Part shown: positions 1 through 9,389 of the stretch, piece after piece
Position numbering within the stretch: position 1 is the first letter of the stretch
Layout: every line of letters begins with the position of its first letter
Source of the DNA: Streptomyces lanatus
GTDB taxonomy: Bacteria > Actinomycetota > Actinomycetes > Streptomycetales > Streptomycetaceae
Direction of reading: 5' to 3'
NCBI RefSeq assembly: GCF_014655715.1
Contig: NZ_BNBM01000009.1
Coordinates: 291,715 to 355,714, forward strand
Length of the DNA stretch: 64,000 nucleotides
Position numbers and translations under genes: made by a program
Notes under the pieces: model-generated
Databases searched by the model: none
What the model was told of the DNA's origin: nothing
What the model saw: only the letters and a program-made list of their open reading frames with translations

Positions 1-3000
1 GCCATCGGCTCCGGCACCACCACCGCCAACGCCATCGGCAAGTCGGTCTACTCCGGCGACAAGCTCTTCAAGGGCCGCATCCGTGACTTCCGGGTCTACG
101 ACCGCGCCCTCGCCGGCTCCGAGGTCGAGCAACTCGCCCTCCCCACGGCCACGCAGGGCGTCGCCGACGACAAGGCCGCGCTGAGCCTCGGCGACACCAG
201 CGCGGTCACGGCCGACCTGGACCTGCCGAAGACCGGCGACAAGGGCGGCTCCACGATCAGCTGGGCCAGCGACAACACGGCCGCCGTCGCCGACTCCGGC
301 AAGGTGACCCGCCCGGCCGCAGGCCAGCCCGACGCGCACGCCACCCTCACGGCGACCCTGAAGAAGGGCCCGGTGACCGACACCAGGACCTTCGACGTCA
401 CCGTCCTCCCCGCCTTCGACGACGCGACGGCCACGAAGCAGGCCGCCGAGGAGCTGACCGTCCACAACCTGGACGACGTACGCGGCAACCTCACCCTCCC
501 CGCGACCGGCGCCTACGGCACGGACGTCACCTGGTCCTCCGCGAACCCGGACGTCATCGCCGCCGACGGCGTGGTCCACCGCCCGGAGCATGGAGCCACC
601 ACCGTCGACCTGACCGCCACCGTCACCAAGGGCGAGGCGAGGACGACCCGCACCTTCACCGCCAAGGTCCCCGAACTGCCCAAGCAGGAAGCCCTCAAGG
701 GCTATATGTTCAGCTACTTCACCGGCGAGGGCACCGCGGACGGCGAGCAGCTCTACGCCGCGCTCAGCAAGGGCAACGACCCTTTGAAGTGGCGGGAGTT
801 GAACGACGGCAAGCCCGTCCTGACCTCCACGCTCGGCGAGAAGGGCCTGCGCGACCCGTTCATCATCCGCTCCCCGGAGGGCGACAAGTTCTACCAGATC
901 GCCACCGACCTCAGGATCTACGGCAACGGCGACTGGGACCGCTCGCAGCGCACCGGCAGCAAGTCCATCATGGTCTGGGAGTCCACCGACCTCGTCCACT
1001 GGACGAACCAGCGCCTGGTGAAGGTCTCCCCCGACAGCGCGGGCAACACCTGGGCGCCGGAGGCGTTCTACGACGCCAAGCGCGGTGAGTACGTGGTCTT
1101 CTGGGCGTCGAAGCTGTACGACAACGAGGCGCACTCCGGCGACACGTACAACCGCATGATGTACGCGACGACCCGCGACTTCTACACCTTCAGCGAGCCC
1201 AAGGTCTGGATCGACCGCGGCTACTCCGTCATCGACTCGACGATGATCCAGCACGACGGGACGTACTTCCGTCTCTCCAAGGACGAGCGGAACAACAGCT
1301 CCTCCACGCCCAACAGCAAGTTCATCTTCGAGGAGAAGAGCGACTCGCTGCTCGGTTCATGGACGGCCGTCGCCGAGGGCATCGGCAAGGGCGCGATGAG
1401 TGCGGCCGAGGGGCCGCTGGTGTTCAAGTCGAACACCGAGGACAAGTGGTACGCGTTCCTGGACGAGTTCGGCGGGCGCGGCTACATCCCCTTCGAGACG
1501 ACCGACCTCGCCTCCGGCACCTGGACCCCGTCCACCGCCTACGACCTCCCGGCCAAGCCCCGCCACGGCACGGTCCTCCCGGTCACCCAGGCCGAGTACG
1601 ACCGTCTGCTGCGCGCCTACCAGCCGGATCAGCTGGTGCGGAGCGTCGAGGACATCGAGGTGAAGACCGGCATCGGACAGGCCCCCGTCCTGCCGGCCAC
1701 CGTCGTCGCCACCTACGCCGACGGCGTCAAGCGCCCCGTCTCCGTCACCTGGGAGGACGTCCCGGCGTCGAAGTACGCCCAGCCCGGCACCTTCACCGTG
1801 ACCGGCAGCCTGCCCGACGGCACCGCGATCCCGGTCCGCGCCGAGGTCACCGTGTCGGAGGAGGGCGCCGATGTCCCCGCCGACCTCCTCCTCCAGTACG
1901 GCTTCGACGAGACGGACGGCAACATCGCCCGTGACTCCAGCGGCCATGGCTACCACGGCACCTATGCCCGTACGCCCGCCTTCGGCACCGGCGTCGATGG
2001 CGGCTCGTTCAAGATGTCCGGCGCCTCCGACTCGCCGTATGTGAAGATCCCGAACGACGTGCTGAGGAACGCCGACAGCGTGACCGTCTCGACGTACGCG
2101 AAGTGGCAGGGCGGCAGCAACTTCCAGTGGCTGTTCGGGCTCGGCCCCGACAGCGACAAGTACCTTTTCGCGACCCCCTCCAACGGCGGCTCCAGCCTCT
2201 ACTCGGCGATCACGAAGGCGAGTTGGTCGGCGGAGTCGAAGCTGACGGCGGGCTCGCGGCTCACGCCGGGTGAGTGGCAGCACGTCACCGTCACCCTCGA
2301 CGGCACGACCGGCGCGATGGTCCTGTACGTGGACGGCATCGAGGCGGCCCGCACGACGACGACCATCAAGCCGTCCGACCTGTACGACGCCGACAAGGAC
2401 TACTCCGGCTACATCGGCAGGTCCCTGTACGCGGCCGACCCGTACTTCGGCGGCGAGGTGGACGACTTCCGTATCTACGACCGTGCCCTCACCGCCGCCG
2501 AGGTCATGGAGCTCAGCGGCAACACGGCGGGCATCGCGAAGGCGACGCACCCCGCGCTGAAGGTCGACGCGCTCATCGACAACGCGAGCGGCAGGATCAC
2601 GCTCCCGATGAAGGAGGGCACCGATCTCACCGCCCTCGCCCCGGAGTTCACCCTCGCGCACGGCGCGGCGATCAGCCCCGCCTCCGGGAGCGTGCAGGAC
2701 TTCAGCAAGCCGGTGACATACGAGGTGACCGGCTCCGACGGCAAGAAGCGCACCTGGACGGTCTCGGCGGTCGTCATGAAGAGCCCGGTACTGCCCGGCC
2801 TCAACGCCGACCCGAACATCGTCCGCTTCGGCAACACCTACTACCTCTACCCCACCACCGACGGCTTCGAGGGCTGGAGCGGCACGCAGTTCAAGGCGTA
2901 CTCCTCCACCGACCTGGTCCACTGGAAGGACCACGGCGTCATCCTCGACCTCGGTCCGGACGTGTCCTGGGCGGACAGCAGGGCGTGGGCGCCGACGATC

Positions 3001-4326
3001 GCCGAGAAGGACGGGAAGTACTACTTCTACTTCTGCGCCGACGCGAACATCGGCGTCGCGGTGTCCGACTCGCCGACCGGCCCGTTCAAGGACGCGCTGG
3101 GCCAACCGCTGCTCAAGGCGGGCCAGTTCAGCGGCCAGATGATCGACCCGGCGGTCTTCACGGACGACGACGGACAGTCGTACCTCTACTGGGGCAACGG
3201 GCACGCGTACGTCGCGCCCCTGAACGCCGACATGACGTCCATCGACACCTCGAAGGTCAAGGACATCACCCCGAGCGGCTACAACGAGGGCACCTTCGTC
3301 ATCAAGCGCAAGGGCACCTACTACTTCATGTGGTCGGAGAACGACACCCGCGACGAGAACTACCGCGTCGCCTACGCCACCAGCCCCTCCCCCACCGGCC
3401 CCTGGACCAAGCACGGCGTGATCCTGGAGAAGGACCTCTCGCTCGGCATCAAGGGACCCGGCCACCACTCGGTCGTCCATGTCCCGAAGACCGACGAGTG
3501 GTACATCGCCTACCACCGGTTCGCGATCCCCGGCGGTGACGGCACCCACCGTGAAACGACCGTCGACAAGCTGGAGTTCGACGCCGACGGCCTGATCAAG
3601 AAGGTCGTCCCGACGCTGACGGGCATCGACCCGATCGTCAACAGAAAGCCGGCTCTCGTCTCCGCCACCGGCCCGACCTCCCCCGTGCCGGTGGGCCGCG
3701 ACACCACGCTCACGGCCGAGTTCCGTGACGCAGACGTCGGGGACACGCACACCTGCCGCGTCGACTGGAAGGACGGCACGGAGCCGACGGCAGGCACGCT
3801 CGACGGCACCACCTGCCGGGCCGAGCACACCTACACCAAGGCCGGCATCCACCACCCGGTGATCACGGTCACCGACAACGACGGCGGCTCGGACAGCACC
3901 ACACTCCCCGAGCTGATCGTCTACGACCGCGCGGCCGGACCGGCACTGGGCGCGGGCGTGATCACGTCGGCGGCCGGCGCATACCCCGCCAGGCCTGCGC
4001 TGACCGGCAAGGCGGCCTTCTCCTTCGCCGCCTCCTACGCCAAGCAGGCCCTGGTCGGAAAGGCGACGTTCGACTTCGGCCCGGCCAGGCTGAAGTTCCG
4101 CTCCACCGGCTCCGACTGGCTCGTGGTCACCGGGAAGCAGGGCGTCTACCAGGGTTCCGGCACCGTCAACGGCAACAGCGGCTACGGCTTCCGGATCAGC
4201 GTCACCGACGGCCCGGACACCTTCCGTATCCACATCTGGAAGAAGTCCACCGGTGACGTCGTCTACGACAACGTCACCGGAGCGAGGACCGTAGGCGTGG
4301 TCAAGGTCGGCAACGCCCGGCGATAA
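1..4326 (+). CDS. secreted multidomain protein with two GH43 modules (5' end missing)
   Basis: The frame is open from base 1, so the start and signal peptide lie outside the window; 1441 residues are visible. Domain order: tail of a LamG/concanavalin-like domain (1-46), two atrophied Ig-like domains (48-224), first GH43 five-blade propeller (about 233-540), Big_4 Ig-like domain (545-615), LamG (620-840), Ig-like linker (845-930), second GH43 (930-1225), PKD-like domain (1221-1305) and a beta-rich tail. Both GH43 units show the expected acid triad: D285 (LRDPFII), D412 (IDSTM), E470 (AEGPL), and D937 (NADPNIV), D1049 (MIDPAV), E1096 (NEGTF). GH43 enzymes are inverting arabinanases, arabinofuranosidases or xylosidases; extracellular degradation of plant arabinan or arabinoxylan is the likely role. 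The exact substrate cannot be read from the sequence. Confidence 0.9.
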   Translation, partial: AIGSGTTTANAIGKSVYSGDKLFKGRIRDFRVYDRALAGSEVEQLALPTATQGVADDKAALSLGDTSAVTADLDLPKTGDKGGSTISWASDNTAAVADSGKVTRPAAGQPDAHATLTATLKKGPVTDTRTFDVTVLPAFDDATATKQAAEELTVHNLDDVRGNLTLPATGAYGTDVTWSSANPDVIAADGVVHRPEHGATTVDLTATVTKGEARTTRTFTAKVPELPKQEALKGYMFSYFTGEGTADGEQLYAALSKGNDPLKWRELNDGKPVLTSTLGEKGLRDPFIIRSPEGDKFYQIATDLRIYGNGDWDRSQRTGSKSIMVWESTDLVHWTNQRLVKVSPDSAGNTWAPEAFYDAKRGEYVVFWASKLYDNEAHSGDTYNRMMYATTRDFYTFSEPKVWIDRGYSVIDSTMIQHDGTYFRLSKDERNNSSSTPNSKFIFEEKSDSLLGSWTAVAEGIGKGAMSAAEGPLVFKSNTEDKWYAFLDEFGGRGYIPFETTDLASGTWTPSTAYDLPAKPRHGTVLPVTQAEYDRLLRAYQPDQLVRSVEDIEVKTGIGQAPVLPATVVATYADGVKRPVSVTWEDVPASKYAQPGTFTVTGSLPDGTAIPVRAEVTVSEEGADVPADLLLQYGFDETDGNIARDSSGHGYHGTYARTPAFGTGVDGGSFKMSGASDSPYVKIPNDVLRNADSVTVSTYAKWQGGSNFQWLFGLGPDSDKYLFATPSNGGSSLYSAITKASWSAESKLTAGSRLTPGEWQHVTVTLDGTTGAMVLYVDGIEAARTTTTIKPSDLYDADKDYSGYIGRSLYAADPYFGGEVDDFRIYDRALTAAEVMELSGNTAGIAKATHPALKVDALIDNASGRITLPMKEGTDLTALAPEFTLAHGAAISPASGSVQDFSKPVTYEVTGSDGKKRTWTVSAVVMKSPVLPGLNADPNIVRFGNTYYLYPTTDGFEGWSGTQFKAYSSTDLVHWKDHGVILDLGPDVSWADSRAWAPTIAEKDGKYYFYFCADANIGVAVSDSPTGPFKDALGQPLLKAGQFSGQMIDPAVFTDDDGQSYLYWGNGHAYVAPLNADMTSIDTSKVKDITPSGYNEGTFVIKRKGTYYFMWSENDTRDENYRVAYATSPSPTGPWTKHGVILEKDLSLGIKGPGHHSVVHVPKTDEWYIAYHRFAIPGGDGTHRETTVDKLEFDADGLIKKVVPTLTGIDPIVNRKPALVSATGPTSPVPVGRDTTLTAEFRDADVGDTHTCRVDWKDGTEPTAGTLDGTTCRAEHTYTKAGIHHPVITVTDNDGGSDSTTLPELIVYDRAAGPALGAGVITSAAGAYPARPALTGKAAFSFAASYAKQALVGKATFDFGPARLKFRSTGSDWLVVTGKQGVYQGSGTVNGNSGYGFRISVTDGPDTFRIHIWKKSTGDVVYDNVTGARTVGVVKVGNARR

Positions 4327-4375
4327 GCGCTTATGTGCCCTGGGCCAGTGCCGAGACCTCGGCCTGACTCAGGGC
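4323..4375 (+). terminator. hairpins at the end of the GH43 gene
   Basis: A 12-bp perfect palindrome (ATAAGCGCTTAT, 4323-4334) overlaps the stop codon. A nested hairpin follows: GCCCTG (4337-4342) pairs with CAGGGC (4370-4375) and encloses GCCGAG-AC-CTCGGC. There is no T tract, so this is a candidate terminator or mRNA-stabilising structure only. Confidence 0.4.
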
Positions 4376-4383
4376 CTTGCCGA

Positions 4384-4403
4384 CTGAAACCGTCCTGAAA
4401 CCG
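4384..4403 (+). promoter_or_regulatory. 11-bp-spaced direct repeat upstream of the P450 gene (possible SARP site)
   Basis: CTGAAACCG occurs at 4384-4392 and again at 4395-4403, start-to-start 11 bp, about 65 bp before the P450 start. SARP/AfsR-type activators bind heptamer direct repeats with 11-bp periodicity, and a SARP regulator gene lies just beyond the P450. Only two copies are present and no convincing -10 is seen at the canonical distance. Confidence 0.3.
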
Positions 4404-4467
4404 CGCCGAAGGCGCCCGCCCGCACTCTCTGGGTGACACCGACCCCGGCCCCAGAGAGGCACAGGCC

Positions 4468-5697
4468 ATGAACGCCACCCCCCTCCACCTCACCCCCGAA
4501 CTCGTCGAGGACCCGGTAGGCGGATACGCCGACCTGCGCTCCCGCCCCGGTCTCGGCCAGGCCGTCCTGCCGGGCCTGAACAGCCCCGCCCGGCTCGTCA
4601 CCCGTTACGAGGACGCCCGCGCCGCGCTCACCGAGCCCCGACTGATCCGGGACCGCTCCGCCGTCCCCGGTGGCTCCGACATGCCGGACCCACAGGCCGA
4701 GTTGCTGGCCCAGGGCGCGGAAGGGTTCCCGGAGGAGTACCTGCGGTATCTGTCGGGGCACCTGGCGCTGTTCGACGGCGACGAGCACACCCGCCGCCGC
4801 AACCCGCTCACCCGCACCTTCACCGCCCGCCGTGTGTCCGCGCTGCGTCCCTTCGTGGAGAAGACCGCCCGTGAGCTGATCGCCGACCTCGCCGGGCGTG
4901 AACAGGCCGATCTGCTGGGCGAGTTCGCCTATCCGCTGTGCACGGCCGTGATCTGCGAGTTGGTCGGTGTGGACGCCGCCGACCAGGACCGGGTCTGCGG
5001 CTGGATCAGGGACTTCGCGTACGGCGACGGCAGCGGGATCGCCGAGGGGCTGGCCGGCATCGTGGAGTACACCAAGGACCTCGTCGTCCGGCGTCGCGCC
5101 GAGCCCGCCGACGACCTGGTGTCGGCGCTGCTGGCGGACGGCGGGATGACCGACGACGAGATCGTCACCGTCTTCTTCCTGCTCATCAACACCGGCATCA
5201 CCCCGCCCGCCCTGTTCCTCGCCCACGGCATGCTCGCCCTGCTGGACCACCCCGAGCAGCTGCGACTGCTGGGCGCCGAGCCGGAGCTGCTGTCCCGGGC
5301 GGTCCCCGAACTCCTGCGGTACGTCACGCTGGTGCGTATCGGCGCCACCCTGTACGCCACGGAGGACTTCGAGTTCGCCGGGACGCCGCTGAAGAAGGGC
5401 GAGGCCGTGACGGTCGCGCTGTTCGGCGCCAACCACGACCCGGCCGCGTTCGAGAGTCCGGAACGGCTCGACATCACCAGGGAGTTCGGGCGCGGCGACG
5501 GCCATCTCGCCTTCGGGCACGGCCCGCACTACTGCACCGGCGCGGCGCTGGGCCGGGTGGTGACGGGCGTCGTACTGGAGGAGCTGGTGACCAGGCGGCC
5601 AGTCGCACCGGAGCTCGCCGTCGGCCGGGACGACGTCCGATTCGGCCACTGGCCCGGCGACGGCTTCCACCTGCTGGGCCTGCCGGTGCGGCTCTGA
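4468..5697 (+). CDS. cytochrome P450
   Basis: 409-residue soluble class-I bacterial P450, a normal length. The heme-thiolate motif is FGHGPHYCTGAALGR with Cys356, and the K-helix ExxR is ELLR (E281, R284). The I-helix reads LINTGIT (N241-T245) where monooxygenases have (A/G)Gx(D/E)T: the acidic residue is replaced by Ile244, while Thr245 remains. This suggests altered proton delivery or non-classical chemistry. No ferredoxin or reductase gene is adjacent, so electrons would come from elsewhere. The gene is convergent with the AfsR-like regulator at 5724-8864 (26 bp apart), which may control it. The substrate is unknown. Confidence 0.93.
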   Translation: MNATPLHLTPELVEDPVGGYADLRSRPGLGQAVLPGLNSPARLVTRYEDARAALTEPRLIRDRSAVPGGSDMPDPQAELLAQGAEGFPEEYLRYLSGHLALFDGDEHTRRRNPLTRTFTARRVSALRPFVEKTARELIADLAGREQADLLGEFAYPLCTAVICELVGVDAADQDRVCGWIRDFAYGDGSGIAEGLAGIVEYTKDLVVRRRAEPADDLVSALLADGGMTDDEIVTVFFLLINTGITPPALFLAHGMLALLDHPEQLRLLGAEPELLSRAVPELLRYVTLVRIGATLYATEDFEFAGTPLKKGEAVTVALFGANHDPAAFESPERLDITREFGRGDGHLAFGHGPHYCTGAALGRVVTGVVLEELVTRRPVAPELAVGRDDVRFGHWPGDGFHLLGLPVRL

Positions 5698-5723
5698 CGA
5701 ACCTGCTGAGCCCACCAATGCGC

Positions 5724-8700
5724 TCAGCCGATCCGCTCCCCCAGCAGCCCGAGTGCACGCTCGCGCAGCCCGTCCGCGTCCAGGGCGGCGTACTCGGACA
5801 CCGCGTCCGCGTACGCCGCCCGGTCGGCGTGCTCCGCGTCCTCGCGGGTGCGGGCGGAGGACGTCGTCGGCTGGAAGTTGCGCAGATACCGGAAGCGTTC
5901 GGCCAGCGCGAGCAGCCGTACGCCGCGCGCGTGCTCCCCGTTCGCGAGGTCGGCGGTGCCGAGCGCGAGCAGCAGGGCGCCCTGGACGGGGAGGTCGGCC
6001 GTCGTGGGGTGCGCGGCGGTCGGGGGCCGGTTCAGCAGGGTCGTCAGACGCTCGGGGAGCGCTGCGGCGAGGGGTGCCACGAGGTCGGTGCGGCCGTGCC
6101 GGGCGTGGGCCGTCACGGCGACGGCCTGGAGCTCCAGCCGCCAGCCCTCCAGCAGGAGTTCGCCGCCGAACGCGGGCCCCGCCGCGCGCTCCATCCGTGC
6201 GACGGCCCGGCGCCACAGCCCGAGGCCGGTCTCGGTGTCGCCCCGGGCGAGCGCGATCTCGGCACGGGCGCCCAGGTCGGGGGCGTACGCGTCCGGAGTC
6301 ACCCCCTCGGGCTGGTGGCGCAGGGCGTGTTCCAGCCAGTGCTCGGCCGCGTCGAGGTCGCCGGTCTGGAGGTGGGCGAGCATCAGCCCCCAGCTGAGGC
6401 CGACCGGGTCCTGTCCCTCGCCGAAGCGCGCCAGCTCCGTCATCGCGCTCTCCATGGGGGCGATCGCCTCCGCGCCGCGCTCCATGCGCAGACACAGCTC
6501 GCCGATCCGGGACTGCGGCCAGTACCGCAGCAGCGGAATGTCCCGGTCCGCAAAGGCGTCGAGCATCCGGCGGGCGGCTTCGAGAGCCCGGTCTGGATCG
6601 TGCTCGCTCTCCCACACATAGCTCGCCACACAGTTGGCGAAGCCCGCGACCAGCGGCGCTTCACTGTCGCAGAGCGCCTCCAGCGCCTTGCGGTCACCGG
6701 AGGCGAGCACCTCGGGAAGCGCGCACAGCACCGTCGACGCGGCCCGCACCAGGGTGTCGGGCGGCGCGGCCGGCAGTCGGCGCAGACCGGCCAGCGGGCG
6801 CACGGCACCGGATCCGAGGGCGAGGAAGAGGGTCGCGGTCATCATGGCGAGGGCCGTGCGGGTGGGCTCGATGTACGCGGGGGCGGGCCGGTGGCGGGCG
6901 AGCAGCGGGGCGGTGTCGTCGGCCAGGACCATCAGCCGGGCATAGTTGGCCTCGGTGGTCCACAGGGCGCACAGTGCGGCGGCGACGGCGGCGACCGTGT
7001 CGGCGTCGTCCCGGGCGAGCGCGAGCCGCAGTGCCAGGACCAGGTTGTCCTGCTCGGCACGGATCAGCCGCCAGGACGCGACCGGGTCGGGCCCGAACGG
7101 CGCGTCGTGGTACGTCGCCCCGAACTCCCGCGCCCACCCGAGGAACCGGTCCTCCACGGCGCCCTCCTCCCCGGCCCGCGCACGCTCCGCCGCGGCGAAC
7201 TCCCGTACGGTCTCCAGCATCCGGAAGCGTGCGCCGTGCGCGGTGTCGGTGACCTTGAGCAGGGACTGGTCGACGAGGTCCTCCAGGACGGCCTCATCGT
7301 CGACGAGGCTTTCCGCCGCCTGAGCGGTGAAGCCGCCGGGGAAGACCGCCAGGGCGCGCAGGGCCGCCCGGGCGGGCGGTTCGAGCAGGTTCCAGCTCCA
7401 GTCGACGACGGCGTGCAGGGTGCGGTGCCGCCGCGGCGCGTCCCGCGGTCCGCCGCGCAGCAGGGCGAACCGGTCCTCGAGGCGGCGGGTGATCTCGGCG
7501 ACCGACATCACCCTCACGCGGGCGGCGGCCAGCTCGGTGGCGAGCGGCAGCCCGTCGAGGCGGCGGCACAGGTCGGCCACGGCTTCCGGGGGCAGCTCGA
7601 CGTCGGGGCGGGCGGCGCGGGCGCGATGCTCGAACAGCTCGACCGTGGTGGCCGGGTCCAGCTCGGGCAGTGGGTGGACGGCCTCGGAGGACAGCCCCAG
7701 AGGGGCGCGGCTGGTGGTGAGGACGCTGACGTTCCTGGTCATCGACACAAGGGCCTGGACCAGGTCGGCGACGCCGGAGACGACCTGCTCGCAGTTGTCC
7801 AGGACGAGCAGCGCGGGACCTGGGCCGAGGGCACCGATGATCCCGGCGAGCGGCCCGGCGTCGCCCGCCCGGCCGACCGGGCTCTCCCCGGCGCCGAGCG
7901 CCGAGGCGACCTCGCCCACGACGTCGGCGTCCCGGCCGACCCCGGCGAGGGGCACCAGCTGTACGACCCGGTGCTCGGCCTCCCACGCGACGGCACCGGC
8001 CAGCCGGGTCTTGCCGAGGCCGCCGGGCCCGACCACGGAGGTGACCCGGGAGCTGTGGATCAGCCGGGTCACGGCGGCGATGTCGGCGTCCCGGCCGAGC
8101 AGCGGGTTCGGTTCGTGCGGCACCCCGCGCCGCACGACGGGCGCCTGGCCGCGCAGCAGTTCCTGGTGCAGCTCCTGGAGGGCGGGCCCCGGGTCGGTGC
8201 CGAGCTCGTCGCGCAGCCGCCGCCGGTGGCTGTCGTACGTGGCCAGCGCGACGGCCGCCCCGGCGGTGGCCGCCTGGCAGCGCATCAGTTCCAGCAGCGG
8301 CTCCTCGTCGAGGGCCGCCCCGCCGACCAGTTCACCGAGCGGCCCCACCGCCTCCTCCCGGCGCCCGGAGCGGGCCAGCGAGAGTGCCCGCAGCCGTGTC
8401 AACGCCCGGTGTACGGCGGCGAGTTCGAGGTGCAGTGCCACCAAGGGGTCGTCGGCGAGGCTCTCTCGCGCCGGGTCGCCGTCCCACAGGGCGAGTCCGG
8501 CCTCGGCCTCGGCGACCGCGCCGTGATGGTCGCCGGCCCGCGCCTTCTCGGTGGCCGCGGCGGCGTGCAGTTGGACGGCCCAGGCGTCGACCTGGTCCTC
8601 GCGCAGGGCGATGCGGTAGCCGGTCGGGGTGCTGGCGATGACGTCGCCGCCCAGCAGGGACCGGGCCCGCGAGACGAGGATCTGCAGGGCCTTGGTCGGG

Positions 8701-8864
8701 TTCTCCGGCTGCTCCTCGGGCCAGAGCCCGGCCACCAGTCGCCCCGTGCCGCAGCCCACCCGCGCCTCTCCCGCCAGCAGCGCGAGCAGGCCGCGCAGCC
8801 GGGGTGCGGTGATCTCCCCGCCCCGGTGGGAGACGGACGTCAGCAGCGTCAACTCGATGGTCAC
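5724..8864 (-). CDS. AfsR/SARP-family transcriptional regulator with BTAD and NB-ARC ATPase
   Basis: 1046 residues from a GTG start. An OmpR-type winged-helix DNA-binding domain (about 1-90) is followed by BTAD (95-245), an NB-ARC ATPase with Walker A GPGGLGKT (near 281-288) and Walker B PALLVLDNCEQV, and a long C-terminal helical/TPR-like region. This is the AfsR architecture. Such STAND-type activators bind direct repeats near the -35 region and commonly switch on secondary-metabolite or neighbouring genes. No kinase gene of the AfsK type adjoins. The start is supported by the winged helix beginning at residue 4; no strong ribosome-binding site precedes it. The convergent P450 is the obvious candidate target. 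Confidence 0.92.
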   Translation of the reverse strand: MTIELTLLTSVSHRGGEITAPRLRGLLALLAGEARVGCGTGRLVAGLWPEEQPENPTKALQILVSRARSLLGGDVIASTPTGYRIALREDQVDAWAVQLHAAAATEKARAGDHHGAVAEAEAGLALWDGDPARESLADDPLVALHLELAAVHRALTRLRALSLARSGRREEAVGPLGELVGGAALDEEPLLELMRCQAATAGAAVALATYDSHRRRLRDELGTDPGPALQELHQELLRGQAPVVRRGVPHEPNPLLGRDADIAAVTRLIHSSRVTSVVGPGGLGKTRLAGAVAWEAEHRVVQLVPLAGVGRDADVVGEVASALGAGESPVGRAGDAGPLAGIIGALGPGPALLVLDNCEQVVSGVADLVQALVSMTRNVSVLTTSRAPLGLSSEAVHPLPELDPATTVELFEHRARAARPDVELPPEAVADLCRRLDGLPLATELAAARVRVMSVAEITRRLEDRFALLRGGPRDAPRRHRTLHAVVDWSWNLLEPPARAALRALAVFPGGFTAQAAESLVDDEAVLEDLVDQSLLKVTDTAHGARFRMLETVREFAAAERARAGEEGAVEDRFLGWAREFGATYHDAPFGPDPVASWRLIRAEQDNLVLALRLALARDDADTVAAVAAALCALWTTEANYARLMVLADDTAPLLARHRPAPAYIEPTRTALAMMTATLFLALGSGAVRPLAGLRRLPAAPPDTLVRAASTVLCALPEVLASGDRKALEALCDSEAPLVAGFANCVASYVWESEHDPDRALEAARRMLDAFADRDIPLLRYWPQSRIGELCLRMERGAEAIAPMESAMTELARFGEGQDPVGLSWGLMLAHLQTGDLDAAEHWLEHALRHQPEGVTPDAYAPDLGARAEIALARGDTETGLGLWRRAVARMERAAGPAFGGELLLEGWRLELQAVAVTAHARHGRTDLVAPLAAALPERLTTLLNRPPTAAHPTTADLPVQGALLLALGTADLANGEHARGVRLLALAERFRYLRNFQPTTSSARTREDAEHADRAAYADAVSEYAALDADGLRERALGLLGERIG

Positions 8865-8952
8865 CCGAGCAGGTTAGTCAGAACGGGTGGTCACCACGGG
8901 GCGCCCAGGGGTGCAACCCTCTCGCAACGTTGGGCGTGCTGCCCTTGCTCCC

Positions 8953-9312
8953 ATGTATGAGGAGACTCCGCGTGTCGAACTCACCCCCGCCGCCGCCGAC
9001 CTGCTGCGCCGCCTGCGCGCCACACACGGCCCGCTGATGTTCCACCAGTCCGGCGGCTGCTGCGACGGCAGCGCCCCGATGTGCTACCCGGAGGGCGAGT
9101 TCCGTACCGGTGACGCGGATGTGCTGCTCGCCGAGTTGCAGGTGGAGGGGGTGGCGGAGCCGGTGACGTTCTGGATGTCGCGCAGTCAGTACGAGGTGTG
9201 GAGCCACACCCGGCTGATCGTCGACGTGGTCGAGGGCCGGGGCAGCGGCTTCTCCCTGGAGGCACCCGAGGGGGTGCGTTTCCTCACCCGTTCTCGCGTA
9301 GTCGGCGCCTAG
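8953..9312 (+). CDS. DUF779 family protein
   Basis: 119 residues from the ATG at 8953. The same frame stays open upstream to 8887, but family similarity begins at MYEETPRVELTPAA. It contains the conserved stretch FHQSGGCCDGSAPMCYP, typical of DUF779. Relatives are often encoded next to acetaldehyde/aldehyde dehydrogenases. Here the neighbours are unrelated and the function is unknown. The adjacent cysteines and third cysteine suggest metal binding or redox sensitivity, which is inference only. Confidence 0.85.
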   Translation: MYEETPRVELTPAAADLLRRLRATHGPLMFHQSGGCCDGSAPMCYPEGEFRTGDADVLLAELQVEGVAEPVTFWMSRSQYEVWSHTRLIVDVVEGRGSGFSLEAPEGVRFLTRSRVVGA

Positions 9313-9389
9313 AAACCCGGCGGGTCATCGCCGTCTGGTGCACTTCCCCTGAGTCCTGCGACATTTGACGAGACCTCAGGGGGGAAATC

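Noticed and set aside
1357..4233. 958-codon open frame on the minus strand
   Set aside because: It is antisense to the GH43 gene, gives a low-complexity Arg/Gly/Val-rich product with no domain, and arises from high third-position GC.
4369..8960. Long open frames of about 750 codons (minus, 4369-6615) and 1340 codons (plus, 4938-8960)
   Set aside because: They run across the P450 and the AfsR-like gene in other frames, with Arg/Gly/Pro-biased sequence and no recognisable motif.
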